DNA from: Nocardioides sp. SLBN-35
GTDB taxonomy: Bacteria > Actinomycetota > Actinomycetes > Propionibacteriales > Nocardioidaceae
DNA length: 64,000 nt
NCBI RefSeq assembly: GCF_006715725.1
Contig: NZ_VFNU01000001.1
Span: 5,303,948 to 5,367,947 of the forward strand
Direction: 5' to 3'
The notes below the pieces were generated by a model. It was not told where the DNA came from. It did no database searches and saw only the letters and a program-made list of their open reading frames with translations. This document shows, piece by piece, positions 35,449 through 42,949 of this stretch; the first letter of the stretch is position 1, and each line of letters starts with the position of its first letter. Position numbers and translations under genes: made by a program.

Positions 35449-36437
35449 TGAGCGCCACCACCGCGGCCGCGGACACGCGGGTCGCCGAGCTGGTGCTGCC
35501 ACAGTACGGCTTCGGGCCGGAGTGCAGGCTGCGGATGATCAACCTCTCCGAGAACGCGACCTTCCTGGTCGAGGACGGCGAGCGCAGCGCGATCCTGCGG
35601 GTGCACCGCGTCGGCTACCACTCGCGCTCGGAGATCGAGAGCGAGCTGTCCTGGCTGGCCGCGCTGCGGGCCGAGTCGGCCGTCGCGACGTCCCAGGTCG
35701 TGCCCGCCAGCGACGGCGAGTGGGTCACCACGGTCTCCGTCGACGGCGAGGAGCGGCACGCCGTGCTCTTCCACGTCGTGCCCGGCATCGAGCCGGACGA
35801 CGTCGCGCTCGGCACCACGGACTTCGAGACGCTCGGCGCGATCACGGCCCGCATGCACCTGCACGCCCGGGGCTGGAGACCACCGCACGGCTTCCAAAGG
35901 TTCAGCTGGGACTGGGAGCACTCGCTGGGCGACGAGCCGCGCTGGGGGCGCTGGCAGGACGGCATCGGCGTCGGACCGGTCGAGGAGGCCGCGCTCGGCG
36001 CGGCCGTCGAGGTGGTGCGGGAGCGGCTGTCGTCGTACGGCACGGGTGCCGACCGGTTCGGCCTCGTCCACGCCGACCTCCGGCTCGCGAACCTCCTCGT
36101 CGAGGGCGACCTCGTCACCGTGATCGACTTCGACGACTGCGGCTACTCGTGGTTCATGTACGACTTCGGTACCGCGGTCTCGTTCATCGAGCACGACCCA
36201 CGGCTGCCGGACTGGCAGGCCGCCTGGCTGCGCGGGTACCGCTCGGTCACCGAGCTGTCCGCCGAGCACGAGGCCATGCTGGCGACCTTCGTGATGCTGC
36301 GCCGGCTGCTGCTCGTCGCCTGGATGGGCTCCCATGCGCACTCCCGCGAGTGCCAGGACCTCGGCCCCGCCTACACCGCCGGCACCGTCGAGCTGGCGCG
36401 GCGCTACGTCGCGTCGGACGGCGCCTCCCTCTCGTAG
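35448..36437 (+). CDS. APH-fold amino-alcohol kinase of the BMC operon
   Basis: 329 residues of the aminoglycoside phosphotransferase/choline kinase fold. The ATP Lys region is SAILRVHR, the catalytic loop is VHADLRLANLL and the metal Asp follows in VIDFDDCGYSW. In the mycobacterial compartment the homologous enzyme phosphorylates (S)-1-amino-2-propanol, which makes this the likely reaction here: amino alcohol + ATP to O-phospho amino alcohol. The start overlaps the BMC-T stop, so it is part of the operon. A true antibiotic kinase is unlikely in this setting. Confidence 0.87.
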   Translation: MSATTAAADTRVAELVLPQYGFGPECRLRMINLSENATFLVEDGERSAILRVHRVGYHSRSEIESELSWLAALRAESAVATSQVVPASDGEWVTTVSVDGEERHAVLFHVVPGIEPDDVALGTTDFETLGAITARMHLHARGWRPPHGFQRFSWDWEHSLGDEPRWGRWQDGIGVGPVEEAALGAAVEVVRERLSSYGTGADRFGLVHADLRLANLLVEGDLVTVIDFDDCGYSWFMYDFGTAVSFIEHDPRLPDWQAAWLRGYRSVTELSAEHEAMLATFVMLRRLLLVAWMGSHAHSRECQDLGPAYTAGTVELARRYVASDGASLS

Positions 36438-36459
36438 CGAAACCTGGATCGGAGAACCT

Positions 36460-37230
36460 ATGTTCACCTCACTCGCCGGACGCTCCGTCGTCGTCACCGG
36501 TGGCAGCAAGGGCATCGGCCGCGGCATCGCCACCGTCTTCGCCCGGGCCGGCGCCCGCGTCCTGGTCACCGGGCGTGACGAGGCCTCGCTCGCAGCCGCG
36601 TGCGCCGAGCTCGGCGACGGGGCGTCCTACGTCATCGCCGACGTGAGCCGGCGCGAGGACTGCGACCGGATGGCAGCGACCGCGACCGAGCGCCACGGCG
36701 GCATCGACGTCCTGTGCGCCAACGCCGGCGTCTTCCCGGCCGCACGCCTCGACGCGATGACCGCCGACGACCTCAACGGCGTGATGGCGACCAACCTCAA
36801 CGGCACCGTGTTCGCGGTCCAGGCGTGCCTGGACGCCCTGACGGCGAGCGGTCGCGGGCGGGTCGTGGTGACCTCGTCGATCACCGGTCCCCACACCGGC
36901 TACCCCGGGTGGTCGCACTACGGAGCGAGCAAGGCTGCCCAGCTCGGCTTCGTGCGGACCGCCGCGCTCGAGCTCGCGCCCCGGGCCATCACGATCAACG
37001 CCGTGCTCCCGGGCAACATCGCCACCGAGGGTCTCGACGGGCTCGGCGAGGACTACCTGGCCGCGATGGCCGCCAGCGTGCCGCAGAAGCGGCTCGGCGG
37101 GGTCGCGGACATCGGCAACGCCGCCCTGTTCTTCGCGACCGAGGAGGCGTCGTACATCACCGGGCAGACGCTGATCGTCGACGGCGGCCAGGTGCTCCCC
37201 GAGTCGCTGCAGGCACTCGAGGAGATCTGA
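36460..37230 (+). CDS. Short-chain dehydrogenase, probable amino-alcohol dehydrogenase of the BMC
   Basis: 256 residues. Cofactor motif VTGGSKGIGRGIATVF, CANAGVF, catalytic Ser in TSSITGPHTGYPGWSHYGASKAAQ with Tyr-x3-Lys, and the end LIVDGGQVLPE. The corresponding enzyme of the mycobacterial compartment interconverts aminoacetone and (S)-1-amino-2-propanol with NAD(H). It is the last gene of the BMC operon, 22 bases behind the kinase, with a GGAG ribosome site. The assignment rests on operon position and family. Confidence 0.9.
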   Translation: MFTSLAGRSVVVTGGSKGIGRGIATVFARAGARVLVTGRDEASLAAACAELGDGASYVIADVSRREDCDRMAATATERHGGIDVLCANAGVFPAARLDAMTADDLNGVMATNLNGTVFAVQACLDALTASGRGRVVVTSSITGPHTGYPGWSHYGASKAAQLGFVRTAALELAPRAITINAVLPGNIATEGLDGLGEDYLAAMAASVPQKRLGGVADIGNAALFFATEEASYITGQTLIVDGGQVLPESLQALEEI

Positions 37231-37269
37231 GGGCCGCCGCCGCGGCGCTGAGGTAGCGTTGCAAGCATC

Positions 37270-37280
37270 TGGTCAGACCA
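37270..37280. promoter_or_regulatory. GntR-type operator before the regulator gene
   Basis: TGGTCAGACCA, a palindrome apart from its central base, lies 50 bases before the GntR start codon in the gap behind the SDR. It is the best match to the sites at 23278 and 30066 and suggests autoregulation. Confidence 0.65.
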
Positions 37281-37329
37281 TTCGGCGGATCGGGCCGACC
37301 GAAGGGGACCGGAAGGAAGGAGCGGCACC

Positions 37330-38121
37330 ATGGCCACGGAGCACGCCGTCGCGGAGACCCTCCGCCGCCGGATGCTGACCGACATCGGCGCCGGCACCCT
37401 GCCACCGGGCGCGCGGTTGGGCAGCGAGCGCGAGCTCTCCGAGCACTACGGCGTCAGCCGGGCCACACTGCGCCAGGTGCTCGCCGCGCTCGAGGAGGCG
37501 GGACTGGTCCGCCGTGTCGCCGGGCGCGGTGGCGGAACGTTCATCAACCACGCCAAGGTCGAGCACGACCTGACCAAGGTCGTCGGCGTCCCGGCGTACC
37601 TCGCCCGGCAGGGCTACTCCGCCGGCACCCGCGTCGTCGCGACCCGGATGGGCGTCGCCGACGCCCCCACCCGCCGCGCCCTCCAGCTCTCCGAGGGCGA
37701 CCTCGTCGTCGACGTACGCCGCCTCCGGCTCGCCGACGGCACACCCTTCTCGCTCGACCACGCCCGACTGCCCGCCGACCGCTTCCCCGGCCTGCTCGAG
37801 CAGCCGCTGGGCGGCTCGATCTACGAGCTCATCGAGCACGACTACGGCGTCACCATCGCCGACGCCGAGGAAGTGGTCGAGGTCGTCCACGCCACCGACG
37901 AGGAGGCCGCCCTGCTCACCGTCGCCGTCGGCGACCCGTTGGTCCTGATCACGCGGACCACCTACGACACGGCGGGCACGCCGTTCGAGTTCTCCCACGA
38001 CCTGTTCCGCTCGGACCGGGTCCGGATCACGCTCCGCACCCCCGGCCGCGGCCTGCGCGGCGCACCGGGTGGGGAGGGGCCGCACTTCGCCACCATCTCC
38101 TCGGTCCCGGCCACCGGCTGA
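37330..38121 (+). CDS. GntR-family (HutC/UTRA type) regulator of the BMC island
   Basis: 263 residues. The winged helix is AETLRRRMLTDIGAGTLPPGARLGSERELSEHYGVSRATLRQVLAALEEAGLVRRVAGRGGG (split over residues 8-70), followed by a UTRA ligand domain (VVGVPAYLARQGYSAGTRVV to HDLFRSDRVRITL). HutC-type proteins are usually repressors released by a pathway compound. An operator-like TGGTCAGACCA precedes it, and related sites lie at the BMC/permease promoter and the symporter operon, so it probably controls all three. It closes the BMC locus. Confidence 0.9.
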   Translation: MATEHAVAETLRRRMLTDIGAGTLPPGARLGSERELSEHYGVSRATLRQVLAALEEAGLVRRVAGRGGGTFINHAKVEHDLTKVVGVPAYLARQGYSAGTRVVATRMGVADAPTRRALQLSEGDLVVDVRRLRLADGTPFSLDHARLPADRFPGLLEQPLGGSIYELIEHDYGVTIADAEEVVEVVHATDEEAALLTVAVGDPLVLITRTTYDTAGTPFEFSHDLFRSDRVRITLRTPGRGLRGAPGGEGPHFATISSVPATG

Positions 38122-38155
38122 CCTGTCCCCACGCGTGCTGAGTGTCGCCGTCGGG

Positions 38156-38410
38156 TCAGGCGCCTCGTGGGAGGTTCGGCCGCGCCATCATCGCGAGCAG
38201 GTCGAACGTGAGCCCGGCCGCGGCCAACGCGGTGATCTGCGCGTGGTCGTAGGCCGGAGCCACCTCGACCACGTCCGCGCCGACCACGTCGAGGTCGGCG
38301 AGCCCGAACAGGATGAGCTGCAGCTCCCGCGTCGTCAGCCCGCCCGGCTCCGGGGTGCCGGTGCCGGGCGACGGGTTCGTCGCGAGCAGCGCGACGTCGA
38401 GGAACAGCTC
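38156..38410 (-). pseudogene. C-terminal agmatinase (ureohydrolase) remnant
   Basis: The stretch PGTGTPEPGGLTTRELQLIL to ADVVEVAPAYDHAQITALAA is the C-terminal quarter of SpeB-like agmatinases. Upstream the place of the metal motif SFDIDVLDP reads LFLDVALLATNP, with metal-binding Asp residues lost, and further upstream there is no similarity. About 70-85 codons of some 310 remain. The frame runs open to 38581, but that extension is not ureohydrolase. Confidence 0.75.
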
Positions 38411-38623
38411 CTCCGCAACCGCTTCTTCCGGACTCCCCCGCCGCTCGACAGGACCGCAGGGTACGCCGTGCACCACCAGCTGCCGCTCGAGGAGGCGGTG
38501 GTGCGGCTGCTCGGGAGGGCCAGGCAGTGGTCTCGGGCGGATGCAGGTTGGGTTGGTCCACGGGTGGGTAGCCTCGCCCACTGATGCGGGTCGGCGAAGG
38601 CGTCGGGGCGGGAGGAACGGGTG

Positions 38624-39289
38624 ATGACCTTGAAGGGCCTGGGCACGTCGTTACTGGTTCTGTTGCTGGGCTGCGTGGGCGCCACGGTGCCGGTCGGTGC
38701 CGGGGCTGACGCTGGCCCACCAGAGCCGACTCGTGGGGAGTTCTTGACTATCGCCGAGTGGCAGACGGTCGATCCTGGGCTTGACCCCCAACGTTCCATC
38801 TTCGTGCGTGACATCTTCAACTCGCCCCGTGGCTGTACCTCGGAGGCCAAGCGTTGGCACAAGTCGCGTCGCCAGATATTGACGAGCATCAATCTCGCCT
38901 GGGGCACCGGTGCGACCGAGGCTGATGACTTCTCACGGTGGATGAATCAGACCGTCGTTCATTTCGGGACGGTCGCCGAGGCAAAGTCATTCGTACGGAC
39001 CTATCAGCACTTGAGCCGCTCTTGTGTGGGCAACCGCAAGATCAAGAACTCCGACGGCGTGCCTGTAGTAGTGAAGATCCGTCGTTGGATCCCGCCCAAG
39101 ATGGGAGCTCAGAGCGGCGGCTTCGCGGAGTGTGTCTGTTACCGGGATAGTTCGTCGTGGGGCCGCACGCTCGTCGTTCGGGTGCGCCGCACGGTGACCG
39201 TGCTGGCTTTCAGCTACGCGAACAGCGGCAAGCCGAAACGCTCGGTGGTCCTGCGTGCCGGGGAGATGGCCGTTCCCAAGCTGCGCTGA
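38624..39289 (+). CDS. Putative lipoprotein, PknH-sensor-like
   Basis: About 221 residues. The signal peptide has a lipobox (LLVLLLGCVG), so the Cys would be lipidated and the protein held outside the membrane. The mature part has several Cys (NSPRGCTSEAKRWH, SRSCVGN, FAECVCYRD) that could form disulfides and segments (FGTVAEAKSFVRTYQHL) like the extracellular sensor domain of PknH kinases; that similarity is weak. GC is lower than in the neighbours. GGAGG lies before 38624. Function unknown. Confidence 0.7.
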   Translation: MTLKGLGTSLLVLLLGCVGATVPVGAGADAGPPEPTRGEFLTIAEWQTVDPGLDPQRSIFVRDIFNSPRGCTSEAKRWHKSRRQILTSINLAWGTGATEADDFSRWMNQTVVHFGTVAEAKSFVRTYQHLSRSCVGNRKIKNSDGVPVVVKIRRWIPPKMGAQSGGFAECVCYRDSSSWGRTLVVRVRRTVTVLAFSYANSGKPKRSVVLRAGEMAVPKLR

Positions 39290-39672
39290 TGGTGCGCTGG
39301 TCGTGTTCTGATGGTGGGGGCGCGTGGAACGCCGGTGGTCTCCTGTTGGGGTGGCATGCTGGGTGGGCGTGTCGGGTCCAAGGCGGGCGCTGGGCGTTGA
39401 GAAGTCCGAGCGGACGTGCAGCAGCGCGGCGTCAGGCATGGCGCTACGTCTGGCGGACCGTACAGGCCCGGCATGCCCCTGGGATCTTCCCGCGGACCAG
39501 GGGACCGGGGGACCAGCGGTGAGGTCACACCTGGCGTGGATCGACCTCTGAGCTCGCGGCTCTCGATGGCGTCTCAGGGCGCCAGCGAGAGTGTGCCCAG
39601 CACGGACGCTCTGAAAGGGAACGAGGGACGGGCCCGACGCACTGACGGTTCCAGGGTGTCTTGAGACGCCGA
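39290..39672. other. Non-coding stretch without a supported gene
   Basis: The open frames in this interval show no family resemblance, ribosome sites or coding-type third-position bias that agrees between strands. I see nothing else in it. It leads into the hairpins and the tRNA fragment at the prophage edge. Confidence 0.5.
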
Positions 39673-39704
39673 GAGCCGCCCGCCTCCGAAGAGACGGGCG
39701 GCTC
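39673..39704. terminator. Hairpin outside the prophage, similar to a phage terminator
   Basis: A perfect 10-base-pair stem (GAGCCGCCCG / CGGGCGGCTC) with a 12-base loop. The stem, loop and flanks closely resemble the hairpin at 43683-43712 inside the prophage (both read GCCGA-AGCCGCCCGCC, TCCG-AGAG, ACGGGCGGC). Confidence 0.6.
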
Positions 39705-39802
39705 GTGGCGCGTAGTACGGAGTACGCGGGGTGGGCCAGGTGGCCGGGTCGTAGAGATCCACGTGCCGTCGTCACTGGGGTAGGACACCAGTGGGTTGAT
39801 AC

Positions 39803-39850
39803 GGAAACCGGCCCTGACCTGCGCTTATGCGCTGGTCCGGGCCGGTTTCC
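39803..39850 (-). terminator. Strong hairpin at the 3' end of the tRNA-Thr locus
   Basis: GGAAACCGGCCC (39803-39814) pairs with GGGCCGGTTTCC (39839-39850), with a second small stem GCGC-TTAT-GCGC inside. It lies two bases behind the CCA end of the tRNA fragment, read on the minus strand, and is the natural terminator of the original tRNA gene. Confidence 0.75.
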
Positions 39851-39852
39851 GG

Positions 39853-39897
39853 TGGAGCCGCCTGTCGGAATCGAACCGACGACCTAATCATTACGAG
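39853..39897 (-). other. 3' half of tRNA-Thr(CGT): left prophage attachment site
   Basis: On the minus strand the sequence runs anticodon loop CTCGTAA (anticodon CGT, threonine), 3' anticodon stem TGATT, variable loop AGGTC, a perfect T-arm GTCGG-TTCGATT-CCGAC, acceptor strand AGGCGGC, T and CCA. No 5' half follows: the bases to the right do not pair with the anticodon stem or form a D-arm. This is what remains at the downstream end when a phage integrates into the 3' part of a tRNA gene and supplies its own copy to keep the tRNA whole. The intact tRNA should lie at the right end of the prophage, outside the window. Confidence 0.85.
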
Positions 39898-39938
39898 GGA
39901 TCCGCATTCCACGCTCAGAAACCGGCCGGAATGGTTGG

Positions 39939-39962
39939 TAGGGAGCAATCTAGGGAGCAATG
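39939..39962 (+). repeat. Tandem 12-base repeat next to the attachment site
   Basis: TAGGGAGCAATC and TAGGGAGCAATG stand head to tail 42 bases inside the prophage edge. Short direct repeats beside attP are typical arm sites of tyrosine integrases. The role is inferred from position. Confidence 0.5.
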
Positions 39963-40049
39963 TGGTCACTCGCAACCGCTTCTTCGGCAATCCCCCGCCG
40001 CTCGCCGTCGCACCGAGTTCTGTCGGACGCCAGTCCTAGCGTCATCGCC

Positions 40050-40502
40050 ATGAGCACGCCGAGCACCCTCGATGACTGCCGGGTCGCCGGGATCCGACAG
40101 CACCTCGAAGCCCCCGGGCACGAGCCACGACGGTGGACCATCCCGTCGTACGCCGGCCAGCCGCGGACCGAGCTCACGATCGTCGCTTCGCGCGACGTCG
40201 GCCAACGAGGGTCGCGGCGCCGGGCACGTGGGTACGCCCACCACCTCCACCTGTCGTTCATGGCGCACGTCGACGGCCGCCCCTCGCTGGTCGACGACGA
40301 GGACCTGAATCACTGGGTGCCGCTGATCCTCGGCGCCTACGCGTCGTACGCCCACGTCCGGCCGGTCGCCCGGCCCGGTGGAGACACCGACATGTCGCAG
40401 TGGTCGACCGTCACCACCCACGTCGACGTGTTCCTCGACAGGAACGGCCGGCCCATGGTTCCCGAGGGCCCGCACGCCATCACCCCGTGGCGGGCTGCCT
40501 GA
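40050..40502 (+). CDS. Hypothetical phage protein
   Basis: 150 residues beginning MSTPSTLDDCRVAGIRQHL. Central His/Tyr-rich segment (RGYAHHLHLSFMAHVDG) and aromatic segment (LGAYASYAHVRPV). I do not recognise the family. The stop overlaps the start of the DUF3263 gene (TGATG), which supports both as real genes. It is the first gene inside the prophage. Confidence 0.6.
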   Translation: MSTPSTLDDCRVAGIRQHLEAPGHEPRRWTIPSYAGQPRTELTIVASRDVGQRGSRRRARGYAHHLHLSFMAHVDGRPSLVDDEDLNHWVPLILGAYASYAHVRPVARPGGDTDMSQWSTVTTHVDVFLDRNGRPMVPEGPHAITPWRAA

Positions 40503-40762
40503 TGGCCGACGAGGAGTTTTCGGAGCGCGACCGCGCGATGCTGGAGTTCGAGCGACTCCGCTGGCGGTACGCCGGCGCGAAGGACTCGGCGATCCTTGAG
40601 CAGTTCGGGATGACGAGGACGCGGTACTCGCAGGTGCTCAACCAGCTGCTCGACCGGCCTGATGCCATGGCGTACGACGCGGTAACCGTGAAGCGCCTCC
40701 GTCGCCTTCGCGATCAGAGGCGGGCAGTCCGGTCGACAGCGCGGATCACGTCGGGGCGGTGA
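40502..40762 (+). CDS. DUF3263 protein
   Basis: 86 residues. The pattern RDRAMLEFERLRWRYAGAKDSAILEQFG, then TRYSQVLNQLLDRPDA and VKRLRRLRDQRRAVR is that of DUF3263, a small actinobacterial and actinophage family that looks like a helix-turn-helix DNA-binding domain (MTRTRYSQVLNQLLD as recognition part). Its start overlaps the previous stop. A regulatory role is likely but not shown. Confidence 0.8.
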   Translation: MADEEFSERDRAMLEFERLRWRYAGAKDSAILEQFGMTRTRYSQVLNQLLDRPDAMAYDAVTVKRLRRLRDQRRAVRSTARITSGR

Positions 40763-40781
40763 AGCCGGACTACTACTTTGC

Positions 40782-40810
40782 TTGTGTAGTTCCCACATGA
40801 AATGTAGTAT
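40782..40810 (+). promoter_or_regulatory. Promoter of the immunity operon, probably leaderless
   Basis: TTGTGT (40782-40787), a 17-base spacer and TAGTAT (40805-40810) stand so that transcription would begin at about 40817-40818, the first base of the ATG. A leaderless message would result, as is usual for phage repressor genes in actinobacteria. Imperfect repeats of CTAC/GTAG around it may be an operator. Confidence 0.5.
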
Positions 40811-40817
40811 TCGCTCC

Positions 40818-41402
40818 ATGCACAAGGATCGACTCGGCCCGGTCGCCCAGCACCTCCTCGCCAGCTACGACGACACGGGCTCGTACAGTCGCCAGTTCAG
40901 CGACGAGCACGGCTCCCCGCCCTCGCTCATGGCCAAGGTCCACCACATGCGCTCGGTCATCCAGGCCCGCTTCGTCAACGACTCCAACTACGAGCTTGGC
41001 TCTCGCTACCTCGACTACGGCCGGGTCGAGTTCGCCGATCTGGAGACCGGCGACCGGTACCTGTTGAAGAGTTCGAGGGCCGTCGCCATCGAGACAGCTA
41101 CTGCGCGCCAGCAGGCCAGTCTCTTTCCGATCACAAACCTCATTCGGCCGTCCGATATCAAGGTCGTCGTGTACCAGTTCCAGCGCCACGGCCTGAACCT
41201 GTCACTCGCTCCCGCGGGCACCCGCGGACGCTCCGAGAAGGTCTACGTCGCCGACGCACCGGTCCTCATCGGCACCTGGGCCTACCAGCCCGCAGACGAC
41301 GACACTGCCGAGCAGACGAAGCCCTTCGACCAGGACGCCCGCGACACCTTCGGCGACCTCGGCGACCTCGGCCACGACGAAGAGGCTGGCGGTCGCGAGT
41401 GA
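40818..41402 (+). CDS. Hypothetical protein of the immunity operon
   Basis: 194 residues from ATG 40818 (MHKDRLGPVAQHLL). Folded-looking sequence with VVVYQFQRHGLNLSLAPAGTRGR and a strongly acidic tail (DQDARDTFGDLGDLGHDEE). No family recognised. The stop overlaps the GTG of the XRE/ImmA gene, so the two are co-translated; proteins in this place often act with the ImmA peptidase as repressor or target, which is only a guess here. It has its own promoter directly upstream. Confidence 0.65.
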   Translation: MHKDRLGPVAQHLLASYDDTGSYSRQFSDEHGSPPSLMAKVHHMRSVIQARFVNDSNYELGSRYLDYGRVEFADLETGDRYLLKSSRAVAIETATARQQASLFPITNLIRPSDIKVVVYQFQRHGLNLSLAPAGTRGRSEKVYVADAPVLIGTWAYQPADDDTAEQTKPFDQDARDTFGDLGDLGHDEEAGGRE

Positions 41403-42370
41403 ATCGCCTGCGTTCCTACCGGATGATCGAAGGAATCGCTCAAGACCAGCTGGGCGAGCTGCTCGGCCTGTCTCCGCAGATGATCTCTGCTGTCGAAGGC
41501 GGTCGGCGCTCCTTCAACGGAGACCTGGCGCCGTTGGGGTACTCGAACGACCGCCTTGAGCTCCCCGACATGTCCGAGCCGCTGCACCGCCAGCGTGCTT
41601 CCACCAAGGTCGCCACACGGAAGCGCGCGAAGGAGCTCATCCGCCTGGCCGGCGAGGTCTTCGGCGAACTGCGGGAGCGAACCGCCGGCGCGCCGGACCT
41701 GATGCTCCGGCCGGGGGCCGCCCCGATTTCCCTGGACGACCTCGACGACTTGGCACTCGACGTGCGCTACTCGCTGCGCCACGAGGAGTCCGGCGCGATC
41801 CGCAACCTCACGTCGCTCGTCGAGCGCGCCGGGGTGTGCCTGGTCCCCATCGTGGGCCTTGGGGTTGACGGACTCTCGTCGTGGGTTGGCGACGTTCCGG
41901 TCATCGGCCTCGCCCCCAACGTGCCAGGCGACCGGTTCCGGCTCACCCTCGGCCACGAGCTCGCGCACCTGCTGTTCCACAAGCGACCAACCGCGACCAC
42001 AGAGCACGAAGCCAACAGGTTCGCATCCAACCTGCTCTTCCCGCAGAGCGAATTCGAGGAGCAGATGCCCGACCGTCCCCAACTTCGGGACTTCGTCGCC
42101 CTGAAGTCGTCGTGGGGCGTGTCCGTCGCGGCACTGGTCTACCGCGCGCACGACCTCGAGATCATCGACGACAGCCGCTACCGGGCCCTCCAGATCCAGA
42201 TGTCGAAGTGGCGGCGCAACGAGCCCGGCCAGTTCAACCCAGTTCACGGCGAGCTGATGAGCCGGCTCATCGAGACCAACGGTGGCACCGCGGCAGTGGC
42301 CAAGGACCTTGGAGTGAACCCGAAGCACCTCGCTGAGCTCGGCAACTGGAGCCATCTACGCGTCGCATGA
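41399..42370 (+). CDS. XRE-ImmA/IrrE-type regulator-metallopeptidase
   Basis: 323 residues. N-terminal helix-turn-helix: SYRMIEGIAQDQLGELLGLSPQMISAVEGGRR. Central to C-terminal part: an ImmA/IrrE (COG2856) zinc peptidase domain with TLGHELAHLLFHK, followed by the usual EHEANRFASNLLFP and KSSWGVSVAALVYRA. Such proteins bind DNA and cleave a repressor to switch a mobile element on. The GTG start overlaps the upstream stop. Its place near the attachment site suggests a role in lysogeny control. Confidence 0.88.
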   Translation: MNRLRSYRMIEGIAQDQLGELLGLSPQMISAVEGGRRSFNGDLAPLGYSNDRLELPDMSEPLHRQRASTKVATRKRAKELIRLAGEVFGELRERTAGAPDLMLRPGAAPISLDDLDDLALDVRYSLRHEESGAIRNLTSLVERAGVCLVPIVGLGVDGLSSWVGDVPVIGLAPNVPGDRFRLTLGHELAHLLFHKRPTATTEHEANRFASNLLFPQSEFEEQMPDRPQLRDFVALKSSWGVSVAALVYRAHDLEIIDDSRYRALQIQMSKWRRNEPGQFNPVHGELMSRLIETNGGTAAVAKDLGVNPKHLAELGNWSHLRVA

Positions 42371-42410
42371 ACCCGCTGTGGCGACAGCGGATTCGTGATG
42401 CAGTGACTCG

Positions 42411-42716
42411 GTGACCAGGGATCAGAACCGACCACCCGCGCTGCTGACAATCGAGAACGTGACCACGGCGAGTCCTGAGGTTGGCAACGCAGTGCACCTG
42501 ATCCGCGACAGCGAGTGGCAACGCCGGCCCGGGCCTCCCCGTGCGCTGTGCGGTGTCGAGATGAGCCGGACTGGTGTCAGCTGGTTCGCGCTCGCTGGCT
42601 GTCGGAAGTGCGCGGCGTACGGCCTGAAGCGAGACCTCGCCGAGATCATCGACACCGATGGCCGGACCGTTTCCCTTCAGGACGTCCACAACGGCATCGT
42701 CCGCAACATCGACTGA
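42411..42716 (+). CDS. Hypothetical phage protein with Cys motif
   Basis: 101 residues from GTG 42411. A part RALCGVEMSRTGVSWFALAGCRKCAAYGL has three spaced cysteines that could hold a metal. No family recognised and no good ribosome site. The stop abuts the convergent small gene on the other strand. Confidence 0.5.
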   Translation: MTRDQNRPPALLTIENVTTASPEVGNAVHLIRDSEWQRRPGPPRALCGVEMSRTGVSWFALAGCRKCAAYGLKRDLAEIIDTDGRTVSLQDVHNGIVRNID

Positions 42717-42875
42717 TCAGCGATCGGGCCGGACGAACAGCAGAACCTCGTCATCGGCGACGGCTGAGCGGATCTCGGCCTTCGCGTCGTCGTCGTACTC
42801 GGGGGCCTCGATCGACCAGGGGATGACCTCGGCCTCAGGGTCGGCCTTCTTGCGGCGGGCGGCGTGGATCTGCAC
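42717..42875 (-). CDS. Small acidic phage protein
   Basis: 52 residues from GTG 42875 (MQIHAARRKKADPEAEVIPW), with a basic start and an acidic body (APEYDDDAKAEIRSAVADDEVLLFVRPDR). Small proteins of this form are common in actinophages; the function is unknown. The frame is open further upstream but loses protein-like character there. Confidence 0.45.
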   Translation of the reverse strand: MQIHAARRKKADPEAEVIPWSIEAPEYDDDAKAEIRSAVADDEVLLFVRPDR

Positions 42876-42949
42876 GGGGCGATGGTAGCCAGGCGCGAGG
42901 TCTGCCGATCGGCGGCGGGCGAGCTCCCGGTCGGCGTAACCTCCTGGCC

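Noticed and set aside
35448..36437. Aminoglycoside resistance gene
   Set aside because: The fold is shared, but the gene is coupled to BMC shell genes and the mycobacterial homologue is an amino-alcohol kinase.
36334..36600. An earlier start for the SDR at 36460
   Set aside because: The upstream part overlaps the kinase gene and lacks homology; ATG 36460 has GGAG and starts right before the cofactor motif.
39290..39800. Several short frames between the lipoprotein gene and the tRNA fragment, including a minus-strand stretch reading DLYDPATWPTPRTPYYAP
   Set aside because: No start with a ribosome site and no recognised family; too weak to call a gene.
39853..39897. A complete tRNA-Thr gene
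   Set aside because: No 5' acceptor strand, D-arm or 5' anticodon stem can be found to the right; only the 3' half is present.
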